This document shows positions 35,554 to 43,138 of a stretch of 64,000 bases of DNA, piece after piece; position 1 is the stretch's first letter, and every line of letters begins with the position of its first letter. The translations under genes and the position numbers were made by a program. The notes beneath the pieces were generated by a model. That model was not told the DNA's origin. It made no database searches and was given only the letters and a program-made list of their open reading frames with translations. Origin of the DNA: Bradyrhizobium sp. SZCCT0148 (lineage in GTDB: Bacteria > Pseudomonadota > Alphaproteobacteria > Rhizobiales > Xanthobacteraceae); NCBI RefSeq assembly GCF_018129985.1, contig NZ_JAFCKT010000001.1, positions 1,116,001 to 1,180,000 on the forward strand, in the 5' to 3' direction.

Positions 35554-36045
35554 ATGAAGGTCGCTATCGTCATCGCAGGCTTGATCGTCGTTGCCGTCGC
35601 AGCCCTCGTCGCGATCCAGCCCGGCTTCCTGAGGCCTGCCTCCCTCGCCGTGCTGAAGAAGTCCGACATCTTCGGCTTCTCGCCCGGAATGACATTTGAC
35701 GAGACCAGCAAGCTCGTCAGTCAACGCCGCTATCTCTGCCGCCGAAGCCGCGACACCTACACCTTCGACTGCGATATCAACGGCGCCAAGGTTTCGGTCG
35801 ATAGCGATGAGACCGACGCCCGGCACCCGATCTGGCGGGTCAAGGCGGAGTTGAACAATCCCGGGGCACAGGATGCTGCCGTCAAATCGATCTCCGAACA
35901 GTTCAATGCGGAAGCCATCAGGGAGCGCGAGGGATGGACATGGATCGTCGGCCGCGGATTCAAGTTGAGTTATGACGGTGTCGCCTTGAAACTCGTGGAC
36001 GAGGCCGCAGAGGCGCGGCTTCGCAAGGAACAAGCAAAGCGCTAG
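35554..36045 (+). CDS. Hypothetical membrane-anchored protein, 163 residues
   Basis: One N-terminal membrane segment (MKVAIVIAGLIVVAVAALVA) and a periplasmic domain: FGFSPGMTFDETSKLVSQRR, CRRSRDTYTFDCDINGAKVS, WIVGRGFKLSYDGVALKLVD. The GFSPGMTFDE opening is like small periplasmic proteins with an SPxM/PGMT-type start; two cysteines may pair. The ATG at 35554 follows GAGGGG; a GTG lies two codons earlier. Function unknown. Confidence 0.75.
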   Translation: MKVAIVIAGLIVVAVAALVAIQPGFLRPASLAVLKKSDIFGFSPGMTFDETSKLVSQRRYLCRRSRDTYTFDCDINGAKVSVDSDETDARHPIWRVKAELNNPGAQDAAVKSISEQFNAEAIREREGWTWIVGRGFKLSYDGVALKLVDEAAEARLRKEQAKR

Positions 36046-36157
36046 ACGCGAAGTCACCTCGTCGTGAAACCTGTGGCCCGGCACGCCTTGTTGACACTTC
36101 AGTAACCCAACGCCGCCAAGCTCCATCCAGTCCTTGTTGCGTTGGAGTACCCCCACA

Positions 36158-36460
36158 GTGCTGGATTTTGACGAGCTGCGTGAACTCGCGGCTGATGTTC
36201 GTGTCTTCGTCGACGTCGCCGAAGACAAGGCCGAAGCGCTCAGAGCCGTCATCACGGCCTATGACGTGGTGCTGGCGATCTTCCCCACCGAAGATGGCAT
36301 GGGACTTCATGTCATCAAGGGCAGCCAGATCCTGGACACGATTGCAAACTCGAGGACGCATGCGGTCTACAGCCACACGGCGATCGCAGTCCCCGACCTG
36401 CAACACGCCCAGGCGCTCAAGTTGCTGACCGCTCCGGTCGAGCACCGGATTGCGGCCTAA
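36158..36460 (+). CDS. Hypothetical 100-residue protein with GTG start
   Basis: LDFDELRELAADVRVFVDVA, EDKAEALRAVITAYDVVLAI, FPTEDGMGLHVIKGSQILDT and a helical end. A mixed alpha/beta domain that I do not recognise. GTG at 36158 with GGAG upstream is the best start; TTG at 36134 is possible. Confidence 0.65.
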   Translation: MLDFDELRELAADVRVFVDVAEDKAEALRAVITAYDVVLAIFPTEDGMGLHVIKGSQILDTIANSRTHAVYSHTAIAVPDLQHAQALKLLTAPVEHRIAA

Positions 36461-36493
36461 CTCGATCCCAGGAACGCGCGCCACCGTCGTCCT

Positions 36494-36520
36494 CGTACGA
36501 ACGCGAAGCGCGTTCGTACG
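36494..36520. repeat. Perfect 12-bp hairpin
   Basis: CGTACGAACGCG-AAG-CGCGTTCGTACG, about 34 bp after the stop at 36460. No T tract, so a poor intrinsic terminator; it may be an RNA-stabilising hairpin or a protein-binding palindrome. Confidence 0.6.
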
Positions 36521-36682
36521 CAGCTTGCGTGTCGACGACCTTTCAATGCGATGAAGATGAATGGTCATCGCGCTGCGCCCGAGTTGGAACCCTTGTCACG
36601 AACAACTTTCTCCTCGATCGCCCAATTTAGGAACAGGACTTTCGCCCTCCCGTTTGGCTCATGCACCAAACAGGAGTTCACA

Positions 36683-36955
36683 ATGAAGAAGTTCATGATC
36701 GCTACCGCCGCCCTCGGTTTGATGTGCGGCTCGGCCTTTGCGCAGAACGCGACCGGCCCTGCGCCGCAGTCCAACAACATGCAGAAGCCCGGCATGGCCA
36801 ACACGGACAGGGGCTCGATGAACAACAGCACGACCGGCATGAGCAATGACGGGATGAAGAAGGGCGGAATGGTGAAACCCGACGCGTCCGGCCAGGGCGG
36901 CTCCGGCCCAGGTAGTGACCAGGGCGGCACGAAAACCCGCGGCAACATGAAGTAA
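36683..36955 (+). CDS. Secreted Asn/Gly/Met-rich protein, 90 residues
   Basis: Signal peptide MKKFMIATAALGLMCGSAFA, then a low-complexity tail with MNNSTTGMSNDGMKKGGMVK and GGSGPGSDQGGTK. A good CAGGAG site precedes the ATG at 36683 and a perfect terminator follows at 36984. Similar short Met/Lys-rich exported proteins occur in Bradyrhizobium; role unknown. Confidence 0.8.
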   Translation: MKKFMIATAALGLMCGSAFAQNATGPAPQSNNMQKPGMANTDRGSMNNSTTGMSNDGMKKGGMVKPDASGQGGSGPGSDQGGTKTRGNMK

Positions 36956-36983
36956 GCCGCGTCTCGACAGACGGCCTCAGAGT

Positions 36984-37016
36984 CGCGTCGTTCCCTGCGG
37001 AACGGCGCGGCTTTTT
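36984..37016 (+). terminator. Rho-independent terminator
   Basis: 11-bp stem CGCGTCGTTCC/GGAACGGCGCG (one G-U) with loop CTGC, followed by GCTTTTTG. Closes the secreted-protein gene at 36955. Confidence 0.85.
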
Positions 37017-37056
37017 GTGTCTCCTGCGCCGAAGCCGGTGTCTGCGGACGGTGGGG

Positions 37057-37263
37057 TTAGACAATCCGCGGCTTCCGTCGCGGGCCGATGCGCGTTTCCG
37101 GAAGATTTACGCCGAGTTCGATCGCCCGCGATCTGATCGAGGCTACAGGGCGCTTGAGCTTCACGATCATCAAGGTGAGGCTCTTTCCGGTCTCGGACAT
37201 GGATCGAAGCAGCCGGTCGTCATCCTTCGACCAGCGTTCGTGATTGTACGTGCGGGTAGCCAT
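37057..37263 (-). CDS. Small Myb/SANT-like helical protein, 68 residues
   Basis: MATRTYNHERWSKDDDRLLR, SMSETGKSLTLMIVKLKRPV, ASIRSRAIELGVNLPETRIG. The W-S-x-x-D-D-x-L-L start and three-helix layout look like a SANT/Myb or GcrA-like DNA-binding fold, seen in small Rhizobiales proteins. This is a resemblance, not a firm call. Confidence 0.7.
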   Translation of the reverse strand: MATRTYNHERWSKDDDRLLRSMSETGKSLTLMIVKLKRPVASIRSRAIELGVNLPETRIGPRRKPRIV

Positions 37264-37532
37264 GGTCGTTGCCTCTGAGGCCAGTGAGGCGGGCCAGGCT
37301 TGGGGAGTCTCGAAAGACCCAGCTTCACCCTATCTGAGCGCGGCGGCTGGGTGTCAGTTGAGGGGCGGCTTGTTACCCTGCCGCCTGCCGTTGGGATAGT
37401 TTTGCGAGATTGGTTTTCAACTAACCTGCGGATTTGTAATAGCAGGCTCCCAGCAACCGGCGAACTGAGCAGCTTGTAGCACCAGCGCAGCCCACGCCGG
37501 CGATGCAGCGCGATGGCTCTCGTCGGCGGTCT

Positions 37533-37697
37533 TCAGTGGTCCAGAAGGAAGACTGTGAAGCCAATCAAAATAAAGCTAAGTCCGACGATGGCACTCGCGA
37601 TCTCGACAAGGTTTTCTGCACCGAGCAATCTCACGGCGGCACTCCATGCCGCAGACAAGATGAGTTCCACGATTGCGCTAAGCAGGCTTTGAAGCAT
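37533..37697 (-). CDS. Small membrane protein, 54 residues
   Basis: MLQSLLSAIVELILSAAWSA, a short polar middle, and a second hydrophobic segment (SAIVGLSFILIGFTVFLLDH). Two membrane passes are likely. No strong ribosome site, but composition supports a real gene. Confidence 0.5.
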   Translation of the reverse strand: MLQSLLSAIVELILSAAWSAAVRLLGAENLVEIASAIVGLSFILIGFTVFLLDH

Positions 37698-37784
37698 GCC
37701 GGTTGGTCGCAATGGGCTCGGCCAGGTTCATACGGAAAATTCGTGTTGGTCTTTGAACTTTCCGCCGGCTTGAGCGTCTTACAG

Positions 37785-37849
37785 TTGAAGCGTCCCTAAG
37801 CTTCACCCCAACAGAGAACCCCGCTCCCCCCGGCGGGGTTTTCGCTTTT
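37785..37849 (+). ncRNA. Candidate small RNA 3' module, copy 2
   Basis: Hairpin TGAAGC/GCTTCA (37786-37805), CACCCCAACAGAGAA, then terminator CCCCGC/GCGGGG and TTTTCGCTTTT. Partner of 35430-35493. The transcript probably starts upstream; no reading frame is shared by the two copies. Confidence 0.55.
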
Positions 37850-37952
37850 GCGCGCTGCATCAGCTCACATGCAAATTCAAGCCCCTCTTTGCCGTTGACC
37901 CGTCGATCGCTTCCACGCATTTTTTCAACGGGCAGGGTTTTGAGGAAAGATG

Positions 37953-38186
37953 ATGCCTAAGACCCTCGTGGAATTCAGAGCGCAGAACCTTCGTTTGCTC
38001 GAGCGGCTTTGTGCCGACGATCCCGGCTACATCGAAGCGTGGCTGAAGCAATTCGATGAGCAGAACGGGATCATCTGCGAAGTTCATTCGAAATCCGGTA
38101 AGACCCGCCGTGCGGCCTCGCCTCGAAAGACCACATCTTCCGGTCGGACCAGACAATCGCGTTCGTCGGTTCACCGAGTTTCATGA
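37953..38186 (+). CDS. Hypothetical 77-residue protein
   Basis: MPKTLVEFRAQNLRLLERLC, ADDPGYIEAWLKQFDEQNGI is a plausible helical domain with GAGGAAAG upstream. The last 25 residues are Ser/Arg-rich low complexity, so the true protein may be a frame-shifted or shortened version. Another ATG lies at 37950. Confidence 0.45.
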   Translation: MPKTLVEFRAQNLRLLERLCADDPGYIEAWLKQFDEQNGIICEVHSKSGKTRRAASPRKTTSSGRTRQSRSSVHRVS

Positions 38187-38222
38187 GGTCGGAAAGCGCT
38201 TCTTCGCGACCTGGCAGCGGAT

Positions 38223-38435
38223 CTATGCGGCGCGTCGCTTCTTTCGCGCAGCTGCAGGTTTCGCTTTCGATTTGTCGGAGCTCGCCTTCGACACCCGCGC
38301 CACGGCGCCCAGAGATGCCGAGAGAACTTCGCGCTGGGCGTCGAGCCAATGTCGTTCGGCGTGGCCATGCTCGGCACCGCTTTCAATCCAGAGCTGGTAA
38401 GCACGTTCGCGGATCGCCTGTTCCAAGTCCGACAT
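38223..38435 (-). CDS. DUF2934 domain protein
   Basis: 70 residues. AIRERAYQLWIESGAEHGHA then ERHWLDAQREVL is the DUF2934 signature, a small helical family common in Rhizobiales, often in several copies. A lysine/alanine-rich tail follows. GGAGGAG 6 bases upstream favours the ATG at 38435. Function unknown. Confidence 0.88.
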   Translation of the reverse strand: MSDLEQAIRERAYQLWIESGAEHGHAERHWLDAQREVLSASLGAVARVSKASSDKSKAKPAAARKKRRAA

Positions 38436-38632
38436 TATCATCTCCTCCGATTTGGGCGGCATCCTGAGGGCGGTCGGTTAACAAGCTCTCAAGCGATCGA
38501 CGTTCCGTTTTCGGAACGCGGATCGCGCCCGCCTGCGCTGACAAGTCGGCAACGTGGTAATGCGCGCAACTCGAACACGCACGTCGCGTGTACGGCGCGC
38601 TCGCAAGGTGGTGAGATCGCGGCGTCAACGCC

Positions 38633-38857
38633 TCACGGAATGTCCGCGGCTTTTCTGCTGTCGCCGATCGAAACGGGCTTGTTCAGAAAGTACTCGCGGT
38701 TGCCTGTCGCGGCTTCCGCGTATTGGTCGATAGCAACGATAATGGCCTGGACGTGGGCATAGCACCACCCTTCCCGCGTCGCTCTTCGGCGAACACTTTC
38801 CAGCGCGATCAGAAAGGGCGACAGTTCTCTTTCGTCGTCGAACCATCGCTTGCTCAC
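38633..38857 (-). CDS. Small protein, 74 residues, coupled to the upstream coiled-coil gene
   Basis: SKRWFDDERELSPFLIALES, VRRRATREGWCYAHVQAIIV, AIDQYAEAATGNREYFLNKP. Start GTG at 38857 overlaps the stop of the upstream gene (GTGA) and has GGGAGGA upstream, so the two are translationally coupled. Not recognised. As second gene of a LexA-box operon it may take part in the damage response. Confidence 0.7.
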   Translation of the reverse strand: MSKRWFDDERELSPFLIALESVRRRATREGWCYAHVQAIIVAIDQYAEAATGNREYFLNKPVSIGDSRKAADIP

Positions 38858-39087
38858 CACGTCCTCCCGCCGAGCACCCTGCCCTTGGTCGCGCGCGGCT
38901 CCGCCGCCTTCAGCGCATCGCGCTGAGCACAGAGACCCTCGACTTTTGCTTCCATCCGCGACAGCAGCGCTTCGGCAGAAGCGGTTCCGATGCCGGCCCG
39001 CTGCAACTGAAGGATCTCCCTCCTCTGCCTGCCCATCTGGATGCGCATCCGTTCGATCTCCCGCCTGACATAGTCCAGGTCCGGCAT
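38854..39087 (-). CDS. Small coiled-coil protein, 77 residues, predicted SOS-regulated
   Basis: MPDLDYVRREIERMRIQMGR, then QRREILQLQRAGIGTASAEA and LLSRMEAKVEGLCAQRDALK: two helical stretches with heptad character. GAGGCGG precedes the ATG at 39087. A LexA-type box lies 33 bp upstream. First gene of a two-gene unit. Confidence 0.72.
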   Translation of the reverse strand: MPDLDYVRREIERMRIQMGRQRREILQLQRAGIGTASAEALLSRMEAKVEGLCAQRDALKAAEPRATKGRVLGGRTW

Positions 39088-39119
39088 GTTCCGCCTCGCA
39101 ATTTGAAGTTGGCCAAAGA

Positions 39120-39134
39120 GAACAAAAACGGAAC
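39120..39134 (-). promoter_or_regulatory. LexA (SOS) box
   Basis: GAACAAAAACGGAAC, the GAAC-N7-GAAC form (GTTC-N7-GTTC on the minus strand) of the alphaproteobacterial LexA site. It lies 33 bp before the 39087 start. Flanking bases GAACGAAAAGTCGAGTCC match the box at 34491, which suggests a common promoter layout. Confidence 0.75.
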
Positions 39135-39181
39135 GAAAAGTCGAGTCCGACGTTGTACGGAGACCGAAAAGGAGATGCGCG

Positions 39182-39373
39182 ATGGCCGACAATACGCAAA
39201 AGGACCCTAAAGACTGGGTGTCCGGGGGCGACCCGATGACCGGAGCCCAGGAATCCTACCTCAAGACCCTCGCCGAACAGGCCCATGAGAACCTGCCCAA
39301 GGAGGATCTGACCAAGGCCGAAGCCTCGGAATTGATCGACCAGCTGCGGCAAAACGCCGGGCTCGACGAGTAG
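39182..39373 (+). CDS. DUF3072 protein
   Basis: 63 residues: DPKDWVSGGDPMTGAQESYL, KTLAEQAHENLPKEDLTKAE, ASELIDQLRQNAG. This is the DUF3072 pattern (MTxAQxSYLKTLxEE) of small soluble proteins. AAAAGGAGATGCGCG provides the ribosome site. Divergent from the LexA-box genes and 59 bp upstream of another small gene. Confidence 0.88.
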   Translation: MADNTQKDPKDWVSGGDPMTGAQESYLKTLAEQAHENLPKEDLTKAEASELIDQLRQNAGLDE

Positions 39374-39432
39374 CCATAGAACGTTGCGGCAGCCGGGAGC
39401 CGTGTGTATGCAAACGAAATTGGGAATCGAAA

Positions 39433-39585
39433 ATGCCTTATTTCGTTTGCGCCCGCGACGGCGCCGGCCAGATCATCTTGAAGCGGGACACCAGGGAAGC
39501 GGCCGAGAAAAAGGCCGACGAGCTCCGCGACATGGGCTATTTCGAAGTCGAGATCATCGCCAAGGGCGTCGAGAAGGCAGCCTGA
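39433..39585 (+). CDS. Hypothetical 50-residue protein
   Basis: MPYFVCARDGAGQIILKRDT, REAAEKKADELRDMGYFEVE, IIAKGVEKAA. A beta-alpha-beta pattern typical of small soluble Rhizobiales proteins. It follows DUF3072 and shares the terminator at 39755. Confidence 0.65.
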   Translation: MPYFVCARDGAGQIILKRDTREAAEKKADELRDMGYFEVEIIAKGVEKAA

Positions 39586-39754
39586 GAGACCGGCTCGTCG
39601 TCGCCGAAGCTGGCGCAAGCTGCCCGGCAACGCCCCGCCGCTTTCTTCAGGCGTCAGCATCAGGCGCGTAAGCACCTGCCAGGAACGAGTCCTCGAAATC
39701 GGAATTGGGTGCCTGAGCGGCGCCGACCGACTCCCCCGCTTGTCGGCACTGATT

Positions 39755-39785
39755 GCCCCGTAGCGCCGCCGCTGCGGGGCTTTCT
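39755..39785 (+). terminator. Rho-independent terminator
   Basis: 10-bp stem GCCCCGTAGC/GCTGCGGGGC with loop GCCGCC, followed by TTTCTT. Ends the DUF3072 unit and lies 15 bp before the mini-ORF at 39800. Confidence 0.75.
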
Positions 39786-39799
39786 TCAAGGAGCCTGCC

Positions 39800-39895
39800 A
39801 TGAGTGACCGTACCGGTAACGAACCCGCACCCTTGGTGCTCTTCGGCGTGGCCGTCCTGCCCTTCAATTCGGTACTGGCCTGGTTCGCGTTCTGA
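39800..39895 (+). CDS. Mini-protein, 31 residues, hydrophobic
   Basis: MSDRTGNEPAPLVLFGVAVL followed by PFNSVLAWFAF. Strong CAAGGAG ribosome site. A single short membrane segment is likely. Its position right after a terminator is odd: it either has its own start or is expressed by read-through. Confidence 0.5.
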   Translation: MSDRTGNEPAPLVLFGVAVLPFNSVLAWFAF

Positions 39896-40317
39896 GCTTT
39901 CGCTGAGAATTAGGTTGTCACAGTGTGCCGACATGGTGAGGTCGCACCCTGTTATTGCTCGTTCTCGAAGAACGACATCAGAAATGACCCGAGGTGGATG
40001 GTTGTTGCGAATAACGGCTGCCGGTGGGTAAGACGGGGAGAGAGACCCGTCGTGGATTTTGTTGCGTGAAAGCATGATGGGTTTTGCAAGTGCTCTACAT
40101 TGCATCATCTGTAAGGCGGCCACGCGTCCGCTGCGCCATTTCATGGGTGAGAGTCCTTGCGTAGCATCTGAGTCCACGCTTGGCTGACCTGGTTCTCCAG
40201 CCGCCCTGACACGCATGTCCCGCGCCCCCTGCCGCTCCCCCAACTTTCCTGCTATCTCCTACCCCCGCCGTCCCCGGCCCAATGCAAAACTCCGTCTGTC
40301 CAAAGGGAGCAACAGCC
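39896..40317. other. Intergenic region with a palindrome
   Basis: About 420 bases without a supported gene. Holds the palindrome CGTTCT-CGA-AGAACG at 39960-39974, related to the repeats at 33.5 and 33.9 kb, and a short hairpin GACGGGG/CCCGTC near 40030. Confidence 0.4.
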
Positions 40318-40770
40318 ATGCGATACCTTCACACCATGCTGCGCGTGCGCAATCTCGATGTCGCGCTGAAGTTTTATGTTGATGCTTTCGGGCTGAAGGA
40401 AGTGCGGCGGATCGAGAACGACAAGGGGCGGTTCACGCTGGTCTTCCTGTGCTCGGCGGACGATCTCGAGGCGCTGAAGACACAGCCGCCAACGCGCGGC
40501 GCGCCGCTGGTCGAGCTGACCTGGAATTGGGACGAGGAAAAATATGGCGAGGACCGCTTCTTCGGCCATCTCGCCTATGAGGTCGACGATATCTACGCGA
40601 CCTGCGAGAGGCTGCAGAAGGCCGGCGTCACCATCAACCGTCCCCCGCGCGACGGCAACATGGCCTTCGTCCGCTCGCCGGACTTGCACTCGATCGAGCT
40701 GTTGCAGAAGGGCGAGCCGAAGCCGCCGCAGGAGCCCTGGGCGTCGATGCCCAATACGGGCCATTGGTAG
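40318..40770 (+). CDS. gloA: VOC family protein, glyoxalase I-like
   Basis: 150 residues: MRYLHTMLRVRNLDVALKFY, LVELTWNWDEEKYGEDRFFG, HLAYEVDDIYATCERLQKAG, FVRSPDLHSIELLQKG. Metal ligands expected of lactoylglutathione lyase (His6 area, Glu in VELTWNW, HLAYEV, SIELLQ) are present, in a short glyoxalase I fold. It probably detoxifies methylglyoxal-glutathione, though close VOC relatives exist. AAAGGGAG site before the ATG. Confidence 0.85.
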   Translation: MRYLHTMLRVRNLDVALKFYVDAFGLKEVRRIENDKGRFTLVFLCSADDLEALKTQPPTRGAPLVELTWNWDEEKYGEDRFFGHLAYEVDDIYATCERLQKAGVTINRPPRDGNMAFVRSPDLHSIELLQKGEPKPPQEPWASMPNTGHW

Positions 40771-40840
40771 GCGCGAAGCACTGGAACAAGCCCGCGCTGC
40801 CCGCGTTCACTCTCCGACAATGCGATTGGAGGAGAAAATC

Positions 40841-40921
40841 ATGGGACGCGGACTTCTGTTGTGGATGCTGGGCGTGCCGATCCCGGTCATCATTCTGTTG
40901 TGGCTGTTCTTCGGCCGCTGA
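40841..40921 (+). CDS. Mini membrane protein, 26 residues
   Basis: MGRGLLLWMLGVPIPVIILL then WLFFGR. This hydrophobic peptide with the G-V-P-I-P centre resembles a small protein seen widely in Rhizobiales. A strong GGAGGAG ribosome site and a following terminator support it. Function unknown. Confidence 0.75.
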   Translation: MGRGLLLWMLGVPIPVIILLWLFFGR

Positions 40922-40957
40922 GCGACAGCTTCAACTGGCCAGGTTGTTTTGCAAACG

Positions 40958-40983
40958 AAGCTCCGCCTCCGGCGGAGCTTTTT
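40958..40983 (+). terminator. Rho-independent terminator
   Basis: 10-bp stem AAGCTCCGCC/GGCGGAGCTT with loop TCC, ending in a TTTTT run. Closes the mini-protein gene. Confidence 0.88.
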
Positions 40984-41075
40984 GCATGAGGGGCGCGCCG
41001 CAATCGCGCATCGCGCGTTTGACGAAATTCCGCTATCACCCGCGGCCAAGGACAACGCGCGGGGAGATACGCTTC

Positions 41076-41714
41076 ATGCCTGACACCAAGCTCACGATCT
41101 GGGGCCGTGCCAATTCGGTCAACGTGCAGAAGGTGCTGTGGTGCCTGACCGAACTCGCCCTGCCCTATGAGCGCATCGACGCCGGCATGGCCTACGGCAA
41201 GACCCGCGAGGCCGACTATCTCGCGATGAACCCCAATGCGCGAATCCCCACGCTGGTCGAGGGCGACTTCGTGCTGTGGGAATCCAACTCCATCATGCGC
41301 TATCTCTGCCTCGCGCATGGCAGCGGCACGCCGATCTACCCGCAGGCGCCGAAGAGCCGCGCCTCCGTCGACCGCTGGCTCGACTGGACGCTGTCGACCG
41401 TGCAGCCGGTCGATCGCCCCGTGTTCTGGGGCATCGTGCGCACGGCGCCCGCCGAGCGTGACATGATCCAGGTGCAGCGCGATGCCGATGCCGCCGCGGA
41501 GGTCTGGGCGATTGCCGACCGCCTGCTCTCCTCGCGCCGTTTCATGGAGGGCGATGCGTTCACGCTCGCCGACATCGCGCTCGGCTCCTATGCGCGGCGC
41601 TGGCTCGGCGTCGAGGGCATCACCCGGCCGGCGCAGCCGCATCTGACTCGCTGGCTTGCCGAGCTCGGCAAACGGCCCGGATTTGCACAACATGTCGCAC
41701 CGCCGATGTCGTAA
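41076..41714 (+). CDS. Glutathione S-transferase family protein
   Basis: 212 residues. N-terminal thioredoxin-like domain (LTIWGRANSVNVQKVLWCLT with Ser in the activating position, MNPNARIPTLVEGDFVLWES with the cis-Pro and glutathione gamma-Glu site) and a C-terminal helical domain with FTLADIALGSYARRW. Cytosolic GST of the alphaproteobacterial GST-like class; substrate unknown. Confidence 0.92.
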   Translation: MPDTKLTIWGRANSVNVQKVLWCLTELALPYERIDAGMAYGKTREADYLAMNPNARIPTLVEGDFVLWESNSIMRYLCLAHGSGTPIYPQAPKSRASVDRWLDWTLSTVQPVDRPVFWGIVRTAPAERDMIQVQRDADAAAEVWAIADRLLSSRRFMEGDAFTLADIALGSYARRWLGVEGITRPAQPHLTRWLAELGKRPGFAQHVAPPMS

Positions 41715-41841
41715 GCGGGGCGGCACGGTGCAAGTCGCGGTGGAGCCGCGATGAATCTGCGTTGGGACGCAAAAGCTGCGGCGCAACTCGGCGCTTGACG
41801 GCTACTGTGCATGGGGTTGTTTTCGCGTTTTTAGGTCTTGC

Positions 41842-42009
41842 TCAGCCCCAGCCGCGCTCGACCAGCAGCACGCAGACGATCAGCACCAGAGTCACCGCCG
41901 CGGTCGCCAGCCGCGCCGTCCAGCTCAGGCCGCGGCCGACCCACCACAACATTGCGCAGGACATCAGCACGGGAACGATGAGGTCGAGGCGCAGCAGATC
42001 CTGGGGCAT
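41842..42009 (-). CDS. Small membrane protein, 55 residues
   Basis: MPQDLLRLDLIVPVLMSCAM leads to two membrane segments (LIVPVLMSCAMLWWVG and LATAAVTLVLIVCVLLV). It follows the secreted protein at 42260 by 5 bp and is probably co-transcribed with it. Confidence 0.65.
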   Translation of the reverse strand: MPQDLLRLDLIVPVLMSCAMLWWVGRGLSWTARLATAAVTLVLIVCVLLVERGWG

Positions 42010-42014
42010 CGGCT

Positions 42015-42260
42015 CTAGCGCCTGACAGTGGTGTCGATGCTGATCGAGCCGCCGATCTTCACGCAGGTCCCGGTGCCCTCCACCATGACGAAGCGCGGAC
42101 CGTAATTGGCGCAGGAGCCCGCTTGTGTCTTTCCGGCCGCGCCCTTCAGCGGCAGCGTCTTGCCGGCCTGCGGCCGCTCGTTGGTCGGCAGACGAAGGCT
42201 CTCCGTCGCCGCGGCGGGTGTGACCAGCAACGAGATCAGGATGAGGAGCGGTACGCGCAT
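42015..42260 (-). CDS. Small exported protein, 81 residues
   Basis: Signal peptide MRVPLLILISLLVTPAAATE, a lysine-rich middle, and a C-terminus with GSCANYGPRFVMVEGTGTCV, then KIGGSISIDTTVRR. The CxKIGGSI ending is like the first strand of Bradyrhizobium porins, so this may be a short relative of a porin N-terminus. Two cysteines may form a disulphide. Confidence 0.7.
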   Translation of the reverse strand: MRVPLLILISLLVTPAAATESLRLPTNERPQAGKTLPLKGAAGKTQAGSCANYGPRFVMVEGTGTCVKIGGSISIDTTVRR

Positions 42261-42316
42261 GGCGGCGTTCTAGCCCGGAGCGGCGCTGCGCGCCATCGGG
42301 GCGGCCGTGATCGTGA

Positions 42317-42571
42317 TCAGATGAACTTGATGCCGGCGGATTTGCCGCGGCGCCAGACCACCTGGCAGCTCCGCCCGGTGCGCGCATCGCGTGCGAAGGC
42401 AAGTTGGATCACGCCCGGGAGCTGGCTCGCGTCCTCCTCCAGCGTGATCTTGGCGCCGGAATCCGAGATGTCCTGGACCAGGCACTGCCGCGCAGCGAAG
42501 CCGCCGTCGAGGGTGATCCAGGCTTGCTGCGACAACAGCTTGCGGCTGGCGCGCTTTTTCGGCGGGGGCAT
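42317..42571 (-). CDS. PilZ domain protein, 84 residues
   Basis: A single PilZ domain: KKRASRKLLSQQAWITLDGG, LVQDISDSGAKITLEEDASQ, CQVVWRRGKSAGIKFI. The DxSxxG part (DISDSGAKI) is clear; the RxxxR part is weakly kept, so c-di-GMP binding is uncertain. Stands alone upstream of tRNA-Glu, on the other strand. Confidence 0.85.
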   Translation of the reverse strand: MPPPKKRASRKLLSQQAWITLDGGFAARQCLVQDISDSGAKITLEEDASQLPGVIQLAFARDARTGRSCQVVWRRGKSAGIKFI

Positions 42572-42795
42572 TGGCGAAGATCTCCTGACCCAGCGCTACT
42601 TGTGTAACCCTAAGAAACCGTTGAAATCGCCTCCGGATCATCCCGGGGCCAGCGCTGTCCACCGGGGTCAAAAGACCGCTTCCGGACGGCTTGCCGGGAG
42701 CCAGAAAGGCCACTATACGTTCGCCCGCTGCAAGCCGCCGGGCTCGACTCGGCCAGTAGCGGCCGGGCCGGCAAAATCGGCAGGGCCCTGCGTTT

Positions 42796-42870
42796 GCTCC
42801 CTTCGTCTATCGGTTAGGACGCCACCCTTTCACGGTGGAGAGAGCGGTTCGATTCCGCTAGGGAGCGCCA
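42796..42870 (+). tRNA. tRNA-Glu (TTC)
   Basis: 75-nt cloverleaf with CCA encoded. Acceptor GCTCCCT/AGGGAGC, anticodon arm CCACC-CTTTCAC-GGTGG with TTC, T arm GGTTCGATTCC. Confidence 0.95.
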
Positions 42871-43138
42871 GCAAAATCAATCCCTTACAGTCGCGCGCTG
42901 CCGCCGTGTTCAAACACGTGGCTGATACATGGGTGGGGGCCGTTGGTCCCCGTATTGTCGACCTCGCGCCTTCAAATCCTCCTCTTGCCGATTGGAGCGT
43001 GAGCATTGACGGCGGCACGTCGCCTTCCCGTCACTGGACCGGTCATGGCATCGCATCGATAGTGCCGGACCGGCATTGCAAGATCAGAGACGCCGCAGCC
43101 CCGATTTGTTGGCTACGAAGAATGAAAGGATGGCCCTC

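Noticed and set aside
38501..38518. Hairpin CGTTCCG-TTTT-CGGAACG as a terminator
   Set aside because: On the minus strand, where the upstream genes run, no T tract follows it, so it is not called.
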